64,000 nucleotides of DNA, taken from contig CBDDIR010000003.1 in NCBI GenBank assembly GCA_965229115.1, forward strand, positions 2,728,001 through 2,792,000, given 5' to 3'. Position numbers and translations under genes: made by a program. The notes beneath the pieces were generated by a model. The model had not been told where the DNA came from. It saw only the letters and a program-made list of their open reading frames with translations, and ran no database searches. Position 1 is the first letter of the stretch. Every line of letters starts with the position of its first letter. The DNA comes from UBA7672 sp965229115 (GTDB lineage: Bacteria; Pseudomonadota; Alphaproteobacteria; Caulobacterales; Hyphomonadaceae). Shown here piece by piece: positions 1 through 7,808 of this stretch.

Positions 1-1
1 C

Positions 2-370
2 GGCCATGTGGCGGCGTCGTTCCCCTACTGGTTCTCGCCGCGCTGGAACAGCTATGCGCCCAGCCCGTCCACCTCTCCGGTCGACGCTCACATGATCATG
101 GCGATGATCGCGCCTCGGCCGTTGATGATCATCGTTGGCGAGACCGATGCCTGGTCTGATCCCTATGGCGAATTCCTGTCGGCGCGGCTGGCGACGCCGG
201 TCTATCGGCTGTTCGGCAAGCAAGGTGTCGATGGCCTGCCGGCGCTGGATGTGGCGACACAGGGCGACCTGGTTTACCTGATGCATGCGACCGGGCATGG
301 GCCGGCGCCGCAGGATACCCCAGCAATTCTTGGGTTTCTTGACCGGCATTTCCATCCTCAACCCCGCTGA
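2..370 (+). CDS. C-terminal part of a glucuronoyl-esterase-like (CE15-type) hydrolase, 5' truncated by the window edge
   Basis: The frame is open from the first bases and ends in TGA, so only the last ~122 residues are present. The segment HMIMAMIAPRPLMIIVGETD followed by AWSDP and YRLFG resembles the C-terminal half of alpha/beta hydrolases of the glucuronoyl esterase (CE15) type, where an aspartate-bearing strand and a late histidine complete the triad. HATGHG near the end is the probable catalytic-histidine segment. The serine nucleophile region lies outside the window. If the family is right, the enzyme would cleave ester links between lignin and glucuronoxylan. Another alpha/beta hydrolase of similar fold cannot be excluded. 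Confidence 0.6.
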   Translation, partial: GHVAASFPYWFSPRWNSYAPSPSTSPVDAHMIMAMIAPRPLMIIVGETDAWSDPYGEFLSARLATPVYRLFGKQGVDGLPALDVATQGDLVYLMHATGHGPAPQDTPAILGFLDRHFHPQPR

Positions 371-435
371 TGGCCGCCGTTAAGGGGCATTAACCAAATC
401 GGGTGCACCTTCGCGCGCGGAGGATTCTGCCCGTT

Positions 436-1899
436 ATGCAGGCCTATGATCTCATTGTGATCGGTTCCGGCCCGGCGGGCCGGCGGGCGGCTGTGCAGGC
501 GGCGAAGCTCAAGAAGTCCGTGCTCGTCGTCGAGAAGGGTCGACGGGTGGGTGGGGTGTGCGTGCACACCGGGACTATTCCGTCCAAGACCCTGCGCGAG
601 ACGGTGCTGAACCTGTCGGGATGGCGGGAGCGTGGCTTCTATGGGCGCGGGCATCGCAACAAGCAGACGATCACCGCTGACGATTTGATCCGGCGGCTGG
701 CCATCACGCTCGACCATGAGGTCGAAATTCTTGAGCACCAGTTCTCCCGAAACAGCGTGAACTGGGTGCGGGGCGAGGCGCGGTTCATCGATCCGCTGCA
801 TATCGAGGTCGCGACCGATACCGGGCATCAGCGGTTTACCGCGCAGCGCTTCATCATCGCCGTTGGCACCGAGCCATACAGGCCGCGGAACATCCCGTTC
901 GATGGCGAGGCGATCCTTGATCCGGACGAGATCCTCGAACTCAAGCGCCTGCCCCGCTCGCTGAGCGTGATTGGCGCGGGCGTTATCGGGATCGAGTATG
1001 CGACGATCTTCTCGGCGCTGGATGTCAAAGTCACGGTGATCGAGCCTTCCGAAAAACTGCTCCCCTTCATTGACCGCGAACTCGTGGACGAGTTCGTCCA
1101 TGACATGCGCGATCGTGGCATGACGCTTCGCCTGCAGAGCAAGGTGAAGCGGGTGACCCGGCCGGCGCATGACGCCTGCCTGATCGAGCTGGAGGATAGC
1201 CGCCAGATCTGGAGCGAGATGGTTCTCTTCGCGGCCGGCCGCAAGGGCGCGACGGAGTCGCTTGACCTGGAGAATTGCGGGCTTTCCACCGATGAGCGCG
1301 GCAAGATCGAGGTGGATCGCGCGACGTTCCGCACCCGGCTGCCGCACATCTTTGCCGTGGGCGATGTGATCGGCTTCCCGAGCCTTGCTTCGACGTCGAT
1401 GGAGCAAGGGCGGATTGCGGCTTGCAATGCGTTCGATGCGCCGGCTCAGGCCCCGCCGGAGTTCTTCCCGTATGGCATCTATTCGGTGCCGGAGATGTCC
1501 ACCATCGGGATGACCGAGGAGCAGGTTCGCGAGAAAAACATTCCGTATGAGTGCGGCGTGGCGCGGTTCCGGGAGACCGCCAGAGGCCAGATCATGGGCC
1601 TCAATGCGGGCTTCATGAAGATGATCTTCTCGATCGAGACGCGCCGCCTGCTGGGCGTGCACATCGTCGGCGAAGGCGCGACCGAGCTGATCCACATCGG
1701 ACAGGCAGTGCTGAACCTTGGCGGCACGCTCGACTACTTCGTCGAGAACACCTTCAACTATCCAACGCTGGCCGAGGCTTACAAGATCGCAGCGCTGGAT
1801 GCCTGGAATCGTATGCCGCGCAAGCAGCCGAGCGTGGCGGCCCACGAGGATGCACTGGCGGCGCTGCAGCGTTTTGCCAACGCTGCGCGCTCCGCCTAG
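436..1899 (+). CDS. sthA: Soluble (Si-specific) NAD(P)+ transhydrogenase
   Basis: A 487-residue flavoprotein of the pyridine nucleotide-disulfide oxidoreductase fold. It should balance NADH and NADPH in the cytoplasm. The FAD Rossmann motif GSGPAGRRAA is at the N-terminus, a second nucleotide motif GAGVIGIEYA is near residue 185, and the dimerisation domain with HIVGEGATELIHIG is at the C-terminus. The active-site segment reads GGVCVHTGTIPSKTLRE. One cysteine is kept and the second is threonine, so there is no redox disulfide; this is the SthA pattern and argues against lipoamide dehydrogenase. The ATG at 436 is preferred over an upstream in-frame start because GGAGG lies about 12 bases before it and the protein then begins directly with the FAD strand. 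The gene is monocistronic and converges on the DoxX/fbp pair. Confidence 0.9.
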   Translation: MQAYDLIVIGSGPAGRRAAVQAAKLKKSVLVVEKGRRVGGVCVHTGTIPSKTLRETVLNLSGWRERGFYGRGHRNKQTITADDLIRRLAITLDHEVEILEHQFSRNSVNWVRGEARFIDPLHIEVATDTGHQRFTAQRFIIAVGTEPYRPRNIPFDGEAILDPDEILELKRLPRSLSVIGAGVIGIEYATIFSALDVKVTVIEPSEKLLPFIDRELVDEFVHDMRDRGMTLRLQSKVKRVTRPAHDACLIELEDSRQIWSEMVLFAAGRKGATESLDLENCGLSTDERGKIEVDRATFRTRLPHIFAVGDVIGFPSLASTSMEQGRIAACNAFDAPAQAPPEFFPYGIYSVPEMSTIGMTEEQVREKNIPYECGVARFRETARGQIMGLNAGFMKMIFSIETRRLLGVHIVGEGATELIHIGQAVLNLGGTLDYFVENTFNYPTLAEAYKIAALDAWNRMPRKQPSVAAHEDALAALQRFANAARSA

Positions 1900-1901
1900 A
1901 T

Positions 1902-2294
1902 TCACGCACGCCGTTTTGTTGAGGCCCAGATTACCCAGATCAGGATCGGCTGGATGATCAGGCGCACCCAGAGCACGACGGGGCCGAGGGCTTGGTACTT
2001 GTCAGCCTCGATCAGCATCTGGATGTGCACGGGCGTGACGCAGATGGTGAGTGCGATGAGGCACCAGCCGGCGATGTGGCGTAGAGGCTTGTAGAGCAGC
2101 GCCAGTGCGCCGGCGATTTCGCAGACGCCGGTGACGTACACCATCTCCAGGGGATAAGGCACGTAGGGCGGGACGACGGAGAAGAACGTCTTCGTCAGCA
2201 CGAAGTGGCCGATGCCGCCGAGGAAGAACCAGACGAAAACGATCGAGCGGCCGATCATGCGCCACACGCTGCGTGGCGCTGTCGCCTCGCTCAT
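1902..2294 (-). CDS. DoxX-like small membrane protein
   Basis: A 130-residue protein with four predicted transmembrane helices (around residues 15-32, 50-68, 72-92 and 103-125). The order and the glycine-rich first helix (WFFLGGIGHF) fit the DoxX family of small quinone-linked or redox-associated membrane proteins; the specific function is unknown. Its ATG overlaps the TGA of fbp in the sequence ATGA, so translation is probably coupled to fbp. It ends two bases after the stop of the convergent sthA gene. Confidence 0.7.
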   Translation of the reverse strand: MSEATAPRSVWRMIGRSIVFVWFFLGGIGHFVLTKTFFSVVPPYVPYPLEMVYVTGVCEIAGALALLYKPLRHIAGWCLIALTICVTPVHIQMLIEADKYQALGPVVLWVRLIIQPILIWVIWASTKRRA

Positions 2295-3280
2295 GCCGCG
2301 CCGACGTGTTTGCGTTCGATGACTTCGACTTCTTCCTTGGAGCCGAGCATGACCGAGACGCGCTGGTGCAGGCCGGTGGGGATGATGTCGAGGATCTGCT
2401 CGCGACCATCGAACGACTTGCCGCCGGCCTGCTCGATGAGGAGCGACATCGGGTTGGCTTCGTACATCAGGCGCAGCTTGCCGGGCTTGTTCGGCTCGCG
2501 GCGGTCCCACGGATACATGAAGACGCCGCCACGCGTGATGACGCGGTGAACGTCGGCCACCATCGAGGCGATCCAGCGCATGTTGAAGTTCTTGCCGCGC
2601 GGGCCGGTGTCGCCGAGCAGGCATTCGTCGATGTAGGCGCGCACCGGGTCTGCCCAGTGGCGCATGTTCGACATGTTGATGGCGAACTCTTTGGTCTTTT
2701 CCGGGATGCGGAGATTGCTTCCCGTTTGAACAAATTGCCCGGTGGGCGGGTCCATGGTGAAGGCGAAGACGCCTGCGCCGAGGGTCAGCACCAGCGTGGT
2801 TTGCGGGCCATAGACGCAATAGCCGGCGGCGACCTGGTCGCGGCCCGGCTGGAGGAAGGGCGCTGCGCCCTCGCCCGGTTGGGCCGGGAGAATGGAGAAG
2901 ATGGTGCCGATGGAAACGTTGACGTCGATGTTGGAGGAGCCGTCGAGCGGGTCGAACATCAGGAGGTAGGGCGCGCCTTCGGTGATCGGGCGGGCGTCGT
3001 CTTCCTCTTCCGATGCAGCGGCGGCGACAACACCAGTCGATTTGGCCATGGCCATGAGTTCGTCATTGGCGAGGATGTCGAGCTGCTTCTGCTCTTCACC
3101 CTGCACGTTGCCCGTTCCGGCCGAGCCGAGGACGTTGGCGAGGGCGCCGCGGGAGACGAGATAGGAGATCGTGCGGCAGCTGTCCGAGATGTGCTCGATC
3201 AGGCTGGCGAGCTCGCGCGGCGCGGGATTTCCGTCCCCTTTCGGGTCCGCCAGAAATTCGCGAAGCGTCGGCGCGGTCAT
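2291..3280 (-). CDS. fbp: Class I fructose-1,6-bisphosphatase
   Basis: A 329-residue enzyme that dephosphorylates fructose-1,6-bisphosphate in gluconeogenesis. Class I hallmarks are present: the metal-binding DPLDGSSNIDVN near residue 110, GYCVYGPQT, the sugar-binding NMSNMRHW and KNFNMRWIASMVADVHR, and GGVFMYPWD. The ATG at 3280 is chosen because AAAGGA sits just upstream, whereas an upstream extension would run into repeat sequence. The gene is followed by the overlapping DoxX-like gene, which makes a two-gene unit. The upstream side borders a large non-coding repeat island. Confidence 0.95.
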   Translation of the reverse strand: MTAPTLREFLADPKGDGNPAPRELASLIEHISDSCRTISYLVSRGALANVLGSAGTGNVQGEEQKQLDILANDELMAMAKSTGVVAAAASEEEDDARPITEGAPYLLMFDPLDGSSNIDVNVSIGTIFSILPAQPGEGAAPFLQPGRDQVAAGYCVYGPQTTLVLTLGAGVFAFTMDPPTGQFVQTGSNLRIPEKTKEFAINMSNMRHWADPVRAYIDECLLGDTGPRGKNFNMRWIASMVADVHRVITRGGVFMYPWDRREPNKPGKLRLMYEANPMSLLIEQAGGKSFDGREQILDIIPTGLHQRVSVMLGSKEEVEVIERKHVGAA

Positions 3281-3426
3281 GGGGTCGTCCTTTGGTGGTG
3301 AATCTGGTGGGTTAGTAGCTGGATTGGCTGAGAATGCACAGGCCGGGCCGGTTAATTGGCGCTCCGCGCCGGGCAATAGGCAATGGGCAGTCGGCAATCG
3401 AATGCTGAAAGCCAAGCGCCCAACTT

Positions 3427-3525
3427 GTCATCCCGGGCGAGCGTAGCGAGACCCGGGACCCATTTCGAAGCTGTCGCGCTCTCCCAATGGTTCCCGGCTC
3501 TCCGCTTCGCGTCGGCCGGGATGAC
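3427..3525. repeat. P3 composite palindrome, copy 1
   Basis: The unit opens with GTCATCCCGGG and closes with GGCCGGGATGAC. An inner pair (GAGACCCGGGACCC against GGTTCCCGGCTCTC) makes a long imperfect hairpin of the REP type. A second copy with the same outer arms is at 46220-46318, and a diverged relative is at 47089-47182. Confidence 0.75.
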
Positions 3526-3558
3526 AGCTGGTGGGCTTGGATTTCAAACAGCGGATCT

Positions 3559-4156
3559 CGTTCGCACGGATCAATGTCCTGCGGGATGCCTGTGTTCGTC
3601 TCTCCCAATAGGGAGCGGGGCGCGTGTAGATACGCCGTGGGTAGTGCCTGTGCTGCATCGCTGCAGCTGATGCGCGTCTTCACGCGCCCCGTGCCTGGCC
3701 GTTCTTCCCGATATGGCATCCAGGAGTTGGCAATCGACCGCCAAGGATGAATCCCAGGGGCCTTAGCTCCGTGGCCAGTGATCGGTTCGGCGTGTCGGGG
3801 AGCTGGTCCAGAACTCCCTCGGACCCTCCGGTTAGTGACCCCGGAGGCAGTGCTGCGCAGTTCGATTCACCGGGAGACGTTTTAAGTCTCTTCGGTTTGC
3901 TTGAAGGGGCACGGTAGAGTCCCCGACACCACGCGGCCACGCCGGCCAATGCCCCAACGTCTTGAGCTGGACGTCTCCAAGACCTCCCTTCGTCAGGTGC
4001 GGGTGTGTTTTAGCAGATGGAGGATGGGGCGAGGTTTTGTGGTTCCGGCCGTCCTACAGCAGATCGTTGGAATGCCGTTGGAAACACGCGTTCTGAACCA
4101 TCGCCATCCTACAGCTGGCGTGTTGGATTCCGCGGAGTCTGATGGAACCCACGGAC
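3559..4156 (-). ncRNA. Candidate structured RNA or mobile-element remnant, core A
   Basis: About 600 bases that align end to end with the inverse complement of 46453-47075. Several hairpins are kept while their sequences change: GCTGCA/TGCAGC at 3652-3667, GCGCGT/ACGCGC at 3672-3687, CTCCC/GGGAG at 3602-3615, GGGAG/CTCCC at 3798-3818 and CCTCCGG/CCGGAGG at 3825-3847. On the minus strand the first hairpin closes with a GCGA loop, a GNRA tetraloop, so the minus strand is the likely RNA sense. No open frame is conserved between copies. I do not recognise the family with confidence. HEARO/omega-type RNA is one possibility. Confidence 0.55.
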
Positions 4157-4263
4157 GTCATTCTCGGGCTTGTCCCGAGAATCTTGGTTCGCGCGTCGTG
4201 GGGATAAGCGAGATGTCCCGCTGCTGAGATAACCGAGATTCTCGGCACAGGGCCGAGAATGAC
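4157..4263. repeat. P2 composite palindrome, copy 1
   Basis: Outer arms GTCATTCTCGG and GCCGAGAATGAC enclose inner arms TTCTCGGG / CCCGAGAA, giving two nested hairpins. Near-identical units are at 39837-39943 and 46346-46452. In both islands it directly abuts the structured core. Confidence 0.8.
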
Positions 4264-4276
4264 AGCTGTGGGTGGC

Positions 4277-4400
4277 GCGCTCGTCCTTCGACGGACGCGC
4301 AGCGGAGCTGCGCTGCTCAGGATGAGCGCTAAACCACCAGCGTTCCTGTAGCGCTCATCCTGAGCAGCCGCGTAGCGGCGTCCGTCGAAGGATGGGCGCG
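4277..4400. repeat. P1 composite palindrome, copy 1
   Basis: Arms GCTCGTCCTTCGACGGACGC and its complement flank an inner pair CTGCTCAGGATGAGCGCTA / TAGCGCTCATCCTGAGCAG with a short central spacer. Further full copies are at 15308-15433, 18466-18590 and 34605-34728, and a half copy is at 46034-46092. The spacer sequence differs between copies while the arms are nearly invariant. Confidence 0.85.
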
Positions 4401-4417
4401 TGGGGCACGGTGAGATG

Positions 4418-4449
4418 AAAAGGCCCGCTCCAAAGAGCGGGCCTTTTTG
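4418..4449 (-). terminator. Rho-independent terminator of the lipoprotein hydrolase gene
   Basis: GGCCCGCTC / GAGCGGGCC hairpin with an A-run on one side and a T-run on the other. It lies directly after the stop codon of the minus-strand gene and could work in both directions. Confidence 0.85.
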
Positions 4450-5742
4450 TTATTTCGCGACTTCGGATGGGCCGGCTGTCTTGCAGTTGCCCGCTATCGC
4501 CTCGCCTGCGAAGGCGGCTTTCACGAAGGGGGTTGAGTCAGCGAGGGAGCCGTTGACTGTGCCGGAGTGGTCTAGCTTGTCGTAGGTCTTGTGCTCGATC
4601 ACGGAGCCGGCGGCGCAGGCGTCGGTGACGAGGCGGTTCTGGCCGGCGGGGGGCACGTCCTTGTCCTGGCCGCCGGTGCCGATGAAGACGGGGCCTTTCA
4701 CCTTGAGCGTGGAATAGGACATCAGCGGATAGAATTTCAGCGTGTCGGGCGATGGGTCCTTGGTGAAGGCGTTCGCTGGGCTGAGTTTTTCATCCATGAT
4801 GAGCTTCGCCGTTTTGCCGAAGCATTCGGTGCGCGTGCTTTCGATGACGGGCTTGGCTTTCTCGGTGATGTAGCTGTCGATCTTGAAGTTGGGATCGGCC
4901 TGCTCTGCGAGATACATGATGTAGAGCGAGTAGCCGAAGACCGGGCTGACGGCGTTGGGATCGCGGACGGCGGGCGATGTGTCGTTGGTGAAGTAGGGCG
5001 TGCCGGTGGCGACCGTGCCGCGGATGTCGAGTTCGGGGGCGTAGGTGACGGCTTCGCCTGCTGTCGCGAAGGCTGCGCCGCCGCCCTGGGACTGGCCGAC
5101 GAGAACGACGGACTTGGAGATGTTCAGATTGGCGTCGCCCTGCACGGCGCGGATCGAATCCAGCACCGAGTAGGAGGCGGGGCGCGTTGCGAGATAGGGG
5201 TGGCCGCCCGGCGTGCCGAGGCCCTGATAGTCGGAGGCGACGACGGCGTAGCCCTGTTGCAGCCAGTGGTTGAGATACTTGGTGTCGCGCTCGGAGCGCG
5301 GATTGTTGGACGGTGCGCAGACATCCGCGATGCCGACCGTGCCATGCGCCCACGCGATCAGCGGAAAGCCGCCGGCGGGCGCATCACCCTTTGGGACGAA
5401 GAGCGATCCTGACACGGCGACCGGCGTCTTGCCGTCGAGACCGTCAGTGGAGGAATAGAGGATGCGCATGGCCTGCGCGGCTTCGGCGAGGCTGGTGCCT
5501 TCGGGCTGGGCTTCGGTGCGGATCAGCGTGCCGGGCTTGGCCGGGGCGGGGCCGGCGAGGTTGTAGAAGTCGGAGACGCCGCCATCGCCCTGCTCGGCCC
5601 GCGGCATGATGGTGGGGATGGCGCTGGTCGCATCGGCCGTGTCGGGGCCCATTTCGGTTGGCGGCGGCTCAGGCGCTTTCTGCTCGCAGGCGGCGAGCGC
5701 GAGCGCGGCGGCGCCGGCCAGCAATAGCGTGATCGACTTCAT
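4450..5742 (-). CDS. Secreted alpha/beta hydrolase (lipase-like) lipoprotein
   Basis: A 430-residue protein. The N-terminus MKSITLLLAGAAALALAAC is a signal peptide ending in a lipobox cysteine, so it is probably a membrane-anchored lipoprotein. The nucleophile elbow is GQSQGGG near residue 213, preceded by SDYQGLGTPGGHPYL, a pattern typical of the secretory-lipase (LIP) branch of alpha/beta hydrolases. GTGGQDKDVPP and KLDHSGT near the C-terminus fit the catalytic Asp and His segments. The ATG at 5742 is chosen because it begins the signal peptide and follows GGGAGA. Substrate is unknown; an ester or lipid is likely. Confidence 0.75.
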   Translation of the reverse strand: MKSITLLLAGAAALALAACEQKAPEPPPTEMGPDTADATSAIPTIMPRAEQGDGGVSDFYNLAGPAPAKPGTLIRTEAQPEGTSLAEAAQAMRILYSSTDGLDGKTPVAVSGSLFVPKGDAPAGGFPLIAWAHGTVGIADVCAPSNNPRSERDTKYLNHWLQQGYAVVASDYQGLGTPGGHPYLATRPASYSVLDSIRAVQGDANLNISKSVVLVGQSQGGGAAFATAGEAVTYAPELDIRGTVATGTPYFTNDTSPAVRDPNAVSPVFGYSLYIMYLAEQADPNFKIDSYITEKAKPVIESTRTECFGKTAKLIMDEKLSPANAFTKDPSPDTLKFYPLMSYSTLKVKGPVFIGTGGQDKDVPPAGQNRLVTDACAAGSVIEHKTYDKLDHSGTVNGSLADSTPFVKAAFAGEAIAGNCKTAGPSEVAK

Positions 5743-5899
5743 CTCGGCACATCTCCCAGTGCTGTTCCCCGCGGCTAACCTATAGCTGTGGAAACGCTGC
5801 GCCACCCCCTGTAGAGCTGCCGCTACGTCAAATTTTAACCTGCAGTGAGTGACTCTCCCGCCTCTGCAATTTCTTGCACGTATCTGTTACAAGCGAGCC

Positions 5900-6841
5900 A
5901 TGCCTTCAGTTACCCGCGTAGATCCCAAAACCATCTTCACGCCCGACGAATGGGCGAGAATCTCCAAGCAATCCGTGTTCATGGGACCTGTGCTCGTGGC
6001 TTGCGCATGGGCGGTGATCATTGGAGCGGGCGCTCTGTTCATCTGGATGCCAAATCCGATCACTTATGTGTTGGCGGTGATGCTGATCGGCACGCGGCAG
6101 CTGGGATTGGCCATTCTCGAGCATGAAGCGGCGCATGGGACGCTGCATCCGAACGCGAAGATCAACGACTGGCTGGCGGAATGGCTGTGCGGGGCGGCGG
6201 TGGGCGGCAGCCTGAAACGCTATCGGCCCTATCACCTGACCCACCACAAATACACCGAGCAGCCGGAAGATCCGGATATCGGGCTGTCGAAGCCCTTCCC
6301 TGTCACCAAGGGCTCGATCGCGCGGAAGTTCGTGCGCGACCTGACGGGGCAGACTTTCTACAAGCAGCGCATCGCGCCGTTCATCGAGAAGCTGAAGGGC
6401 AAGCAGCGCAAGCCGCCGCGCGTGCCGGATAATCCGGCGCTGCGGTTCTGGGTGCTGAATGGCGTGATCATCGTTGCGACGACGGCGCTGGGTTACTGGT
6501 GGGCGTGGCCAGCGCTGTGGATCGTGCCGATGGCGACGTGGTTCCCGCTGGTGACGCGGCTGCGCTCGATGGCGGAGCACGCCATGGTCAACACGCAGGA
6601 AGATCCGTTCACGCACGCGCGCACGACGATCGCCAATCCGCTGGAGCGGCTCTTCATCGCGCCGTTCTGGGTGCACTATCACTGCGAGCACCACTGCTTC
6701 ATGTATGTGCCGTGCTACAATCTCGAGAAGGCGCACAAGATCCTGCTCGGGAAAGGCTTCCGCGAGCGGATGCGCATCACCAAGGGGTATGTCGAGGTGT
6801 TGCGGCGGTGTGGGTCGAAGGACGTTCCGGCGGCGGCCTAG
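5900..6841 (+). CDS. Membrane fatty acid desaturase family protein
   Basis: A 313-residue integral membrane di-iron enzyme. The three histidine boxes are present in order: HEAAHG near residue 75, HLTHH near residue 113 and HYHCEHH near residue 260. These bind the two irons that drive O2-dependent desaturation or hydroxylation of an acyl chain or related lipid. Hydrophobic segments lie around residues 28-65 and 180-220. The ATG at 5900 is chosen over a GTG further upstream because the protein then starts at the normal distance before the first helix, but no strong ribosome-binding site is visible. The stop codon overlaps that of the convergent TPR gene (CTAG). Confidence 0.82.
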   Translation: MPSVTRVDPKTIFTPDEWARISKQSVFMGPVLVACAWAVIIGAGALFIWMPNPITYVLAVMLIGTRQLGLAILEHEAAHGTLHPNAKINDWLAEWLCGAAVGGSLKRYRPYHLTHHKYTEQPEDPDIGLSKPFPVTKGSIARKFVRDLTGQTFYKQRIAPFIEKLKGKQRKPPRVPDNPALRFWVLNGVIIVATTALGYWWAWPALWIVPMATWFPLVTRLRSMAEHAMVNTQEDPFTHARTTIANPLERLFIAPFWVHYHCEHHCFMYVPCYNLEKAHKILLGKGFRERMRITKGYVEVLRRCGSKDVPAAA

Positions 6842-7704
6842 CTCGCGTCGAGGACTTTCAGCGCTGCGTCGATCTGGGCGGCTGCGGCGGGAGTCTTCTC
6901 TTTCAGCGTGACGAGGTCGGCGCGGTGTTTGGCGGCGGCGTCGGTGTTGCCGAGTTTCTTCTCGACCCAGCCGAGGCGGCCCTTGGCGTCGACGAGGCCG
7001 GGCTGGAGTTTGAGGGCGGCTTCGAGCGAGACCTTTGCGCCGGCGTAGTCGCCGGAGGCGGATTGGGCCTGACCCTTCATGAAGAGAGCTTCGTAGTCGT
7101 CAGGCTTCTGCGCGAGGACGCCGTCGAAGGCGGCGATGGCTTCGGGCCATTTCTTCGCGTTGATGTGGTCGATGCCCTGGTTGAAGAGGGTGGCGGCGCT
7201 CAACGCTGGTTTCGCGGCGGGGGCGGCTGCGCTGTCGACGACGGCGATGGCTGTGTCGATGGCGGCGGATTCGGCGCATTTGGCGGCGCACTTTGTTTTG
7301 AGCGCGGTCAGCGTGGCGCGGTGTTTTGTGGCTTCTGATGGATTGCCCATCTTCGCTTCGACCCAGCCGAGGCGGCCGATGGCGTCGGCGAAGTCTGGCT
7401 TTTCAGACACGGCGCGGGCGAGGACGCGGCGGGCTTCGGGAAGATTGTCGAGGCCGATCTGGGCGACGCCCATCATGTAGTTGGAGGCGGGATCGTTCTC
7501 GCGCTTCTGCAGCACTTCGCGCAGCAGCGGGACGGCGCGCTGGAAATCCTTTTTCTGGATGTAGTCGACCGCCTGCTTGTAGAGAGCGGTTGGGTCCATG
7601 GTTTCGATCTTCGCCATCTCCTTCGAACCGCCGCCGGAATACTGGGCGAAAGCGGGGGTGGCGATGGACGCAGCTATGCCGGCCGCGAGGATGATGCGCT
7701 TCAT
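6838..7704 (-). CDS. Periplasmic tetratricopeptide-repeat protein
   Basis: A 288-residue protein with a signal peptide cleaved after TPAFA (residue ~20). Five or six TPR-like helical pairs follow. The C-terminal half repeats the N-terminal half: GRLGWVEAKMGN...AATKHR-like and GRLGWVEKKLGN...AAKHRADL segments lie about 145 residues apart, so an internal duplication is clear. A Cys pair (KCAAKC) sits in the linker. TPR arrays bind other proteins; no partner is evident here. The gene is alone, between a convergent desaturase and a second lipoprotein hydrolase. Confidence 0.78.
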   Translation of the reverse strand: MKRIILAAGIAASIATPAFAQYSGGGSKEMAKIETMDPTALYKQAVDYIQKKDFQRAVPLLREVLQKRENDPASNYMMGVAQIGLDNLPEARRVLARAVSEKPDFADAIGRLGWVEAKMGNPSEATKHRATLTALKTKCAAKCAESAAIDTAIAVVDSAAAPAAKPALSAATLFNQGIDHINAKKWPEAIAAFDGVLAQKPDDYEALFMKGQAQSASGDYAGAKVSLEAALKLQPGLVDAKGRLGWVEKKLGNTDAAAKHRADLVTLKEKTPAAAAQIDAALKVLDAS

Positions 7705-7808
7705 GTGTCTCTCCCGGATATGTCCCGGTGTTTTCCCGGGTTCAGTTTCAACGGAGAGTGTCTGAAAGTCCGTCGTCCTAGCAAGTTACGGATGGCACAT
7801 CGATACAC

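Larger units (their letters stand above)
3281..4449. other. Non-coding island A between fbp and a lipoprotein hydrolase gene
   Basis: About 1.2 kb without a credible gene. Reading left to right it holds a P3 palindrome, the structured core A, a P2 palindrome, a P1 palindrome and a rho-independent terminator. The same order of units, inverted, occurs in the second island around 46-47 kb. Short open frames in all six frames lack ribosome-binding sites and are broken at different points in the two copies. Confidence 0.8.

Noticed and set aside
3901..4227. A 108-codon frame in core A containing GFVVPAVLQQIVGMPL
   Set aside because: The same peptide can be read from core B, but the frame is broken by a stop right after it there. 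The similarity follows from DNA-level conservation, not coding.
3281..4449. CRISPR array in the repeat-rich island
   Set aside because: The repeats are long nested palindromes of different types, not equal short repeats with equal spacers, and no cas genes are present.
6838..6841. The overlapping stop codons CTAG of the convergent desaturase and TPR genes as a regulatory device
   Set aside because: Such overlaps are common by chance in compact genomes and nothing else marks the site.
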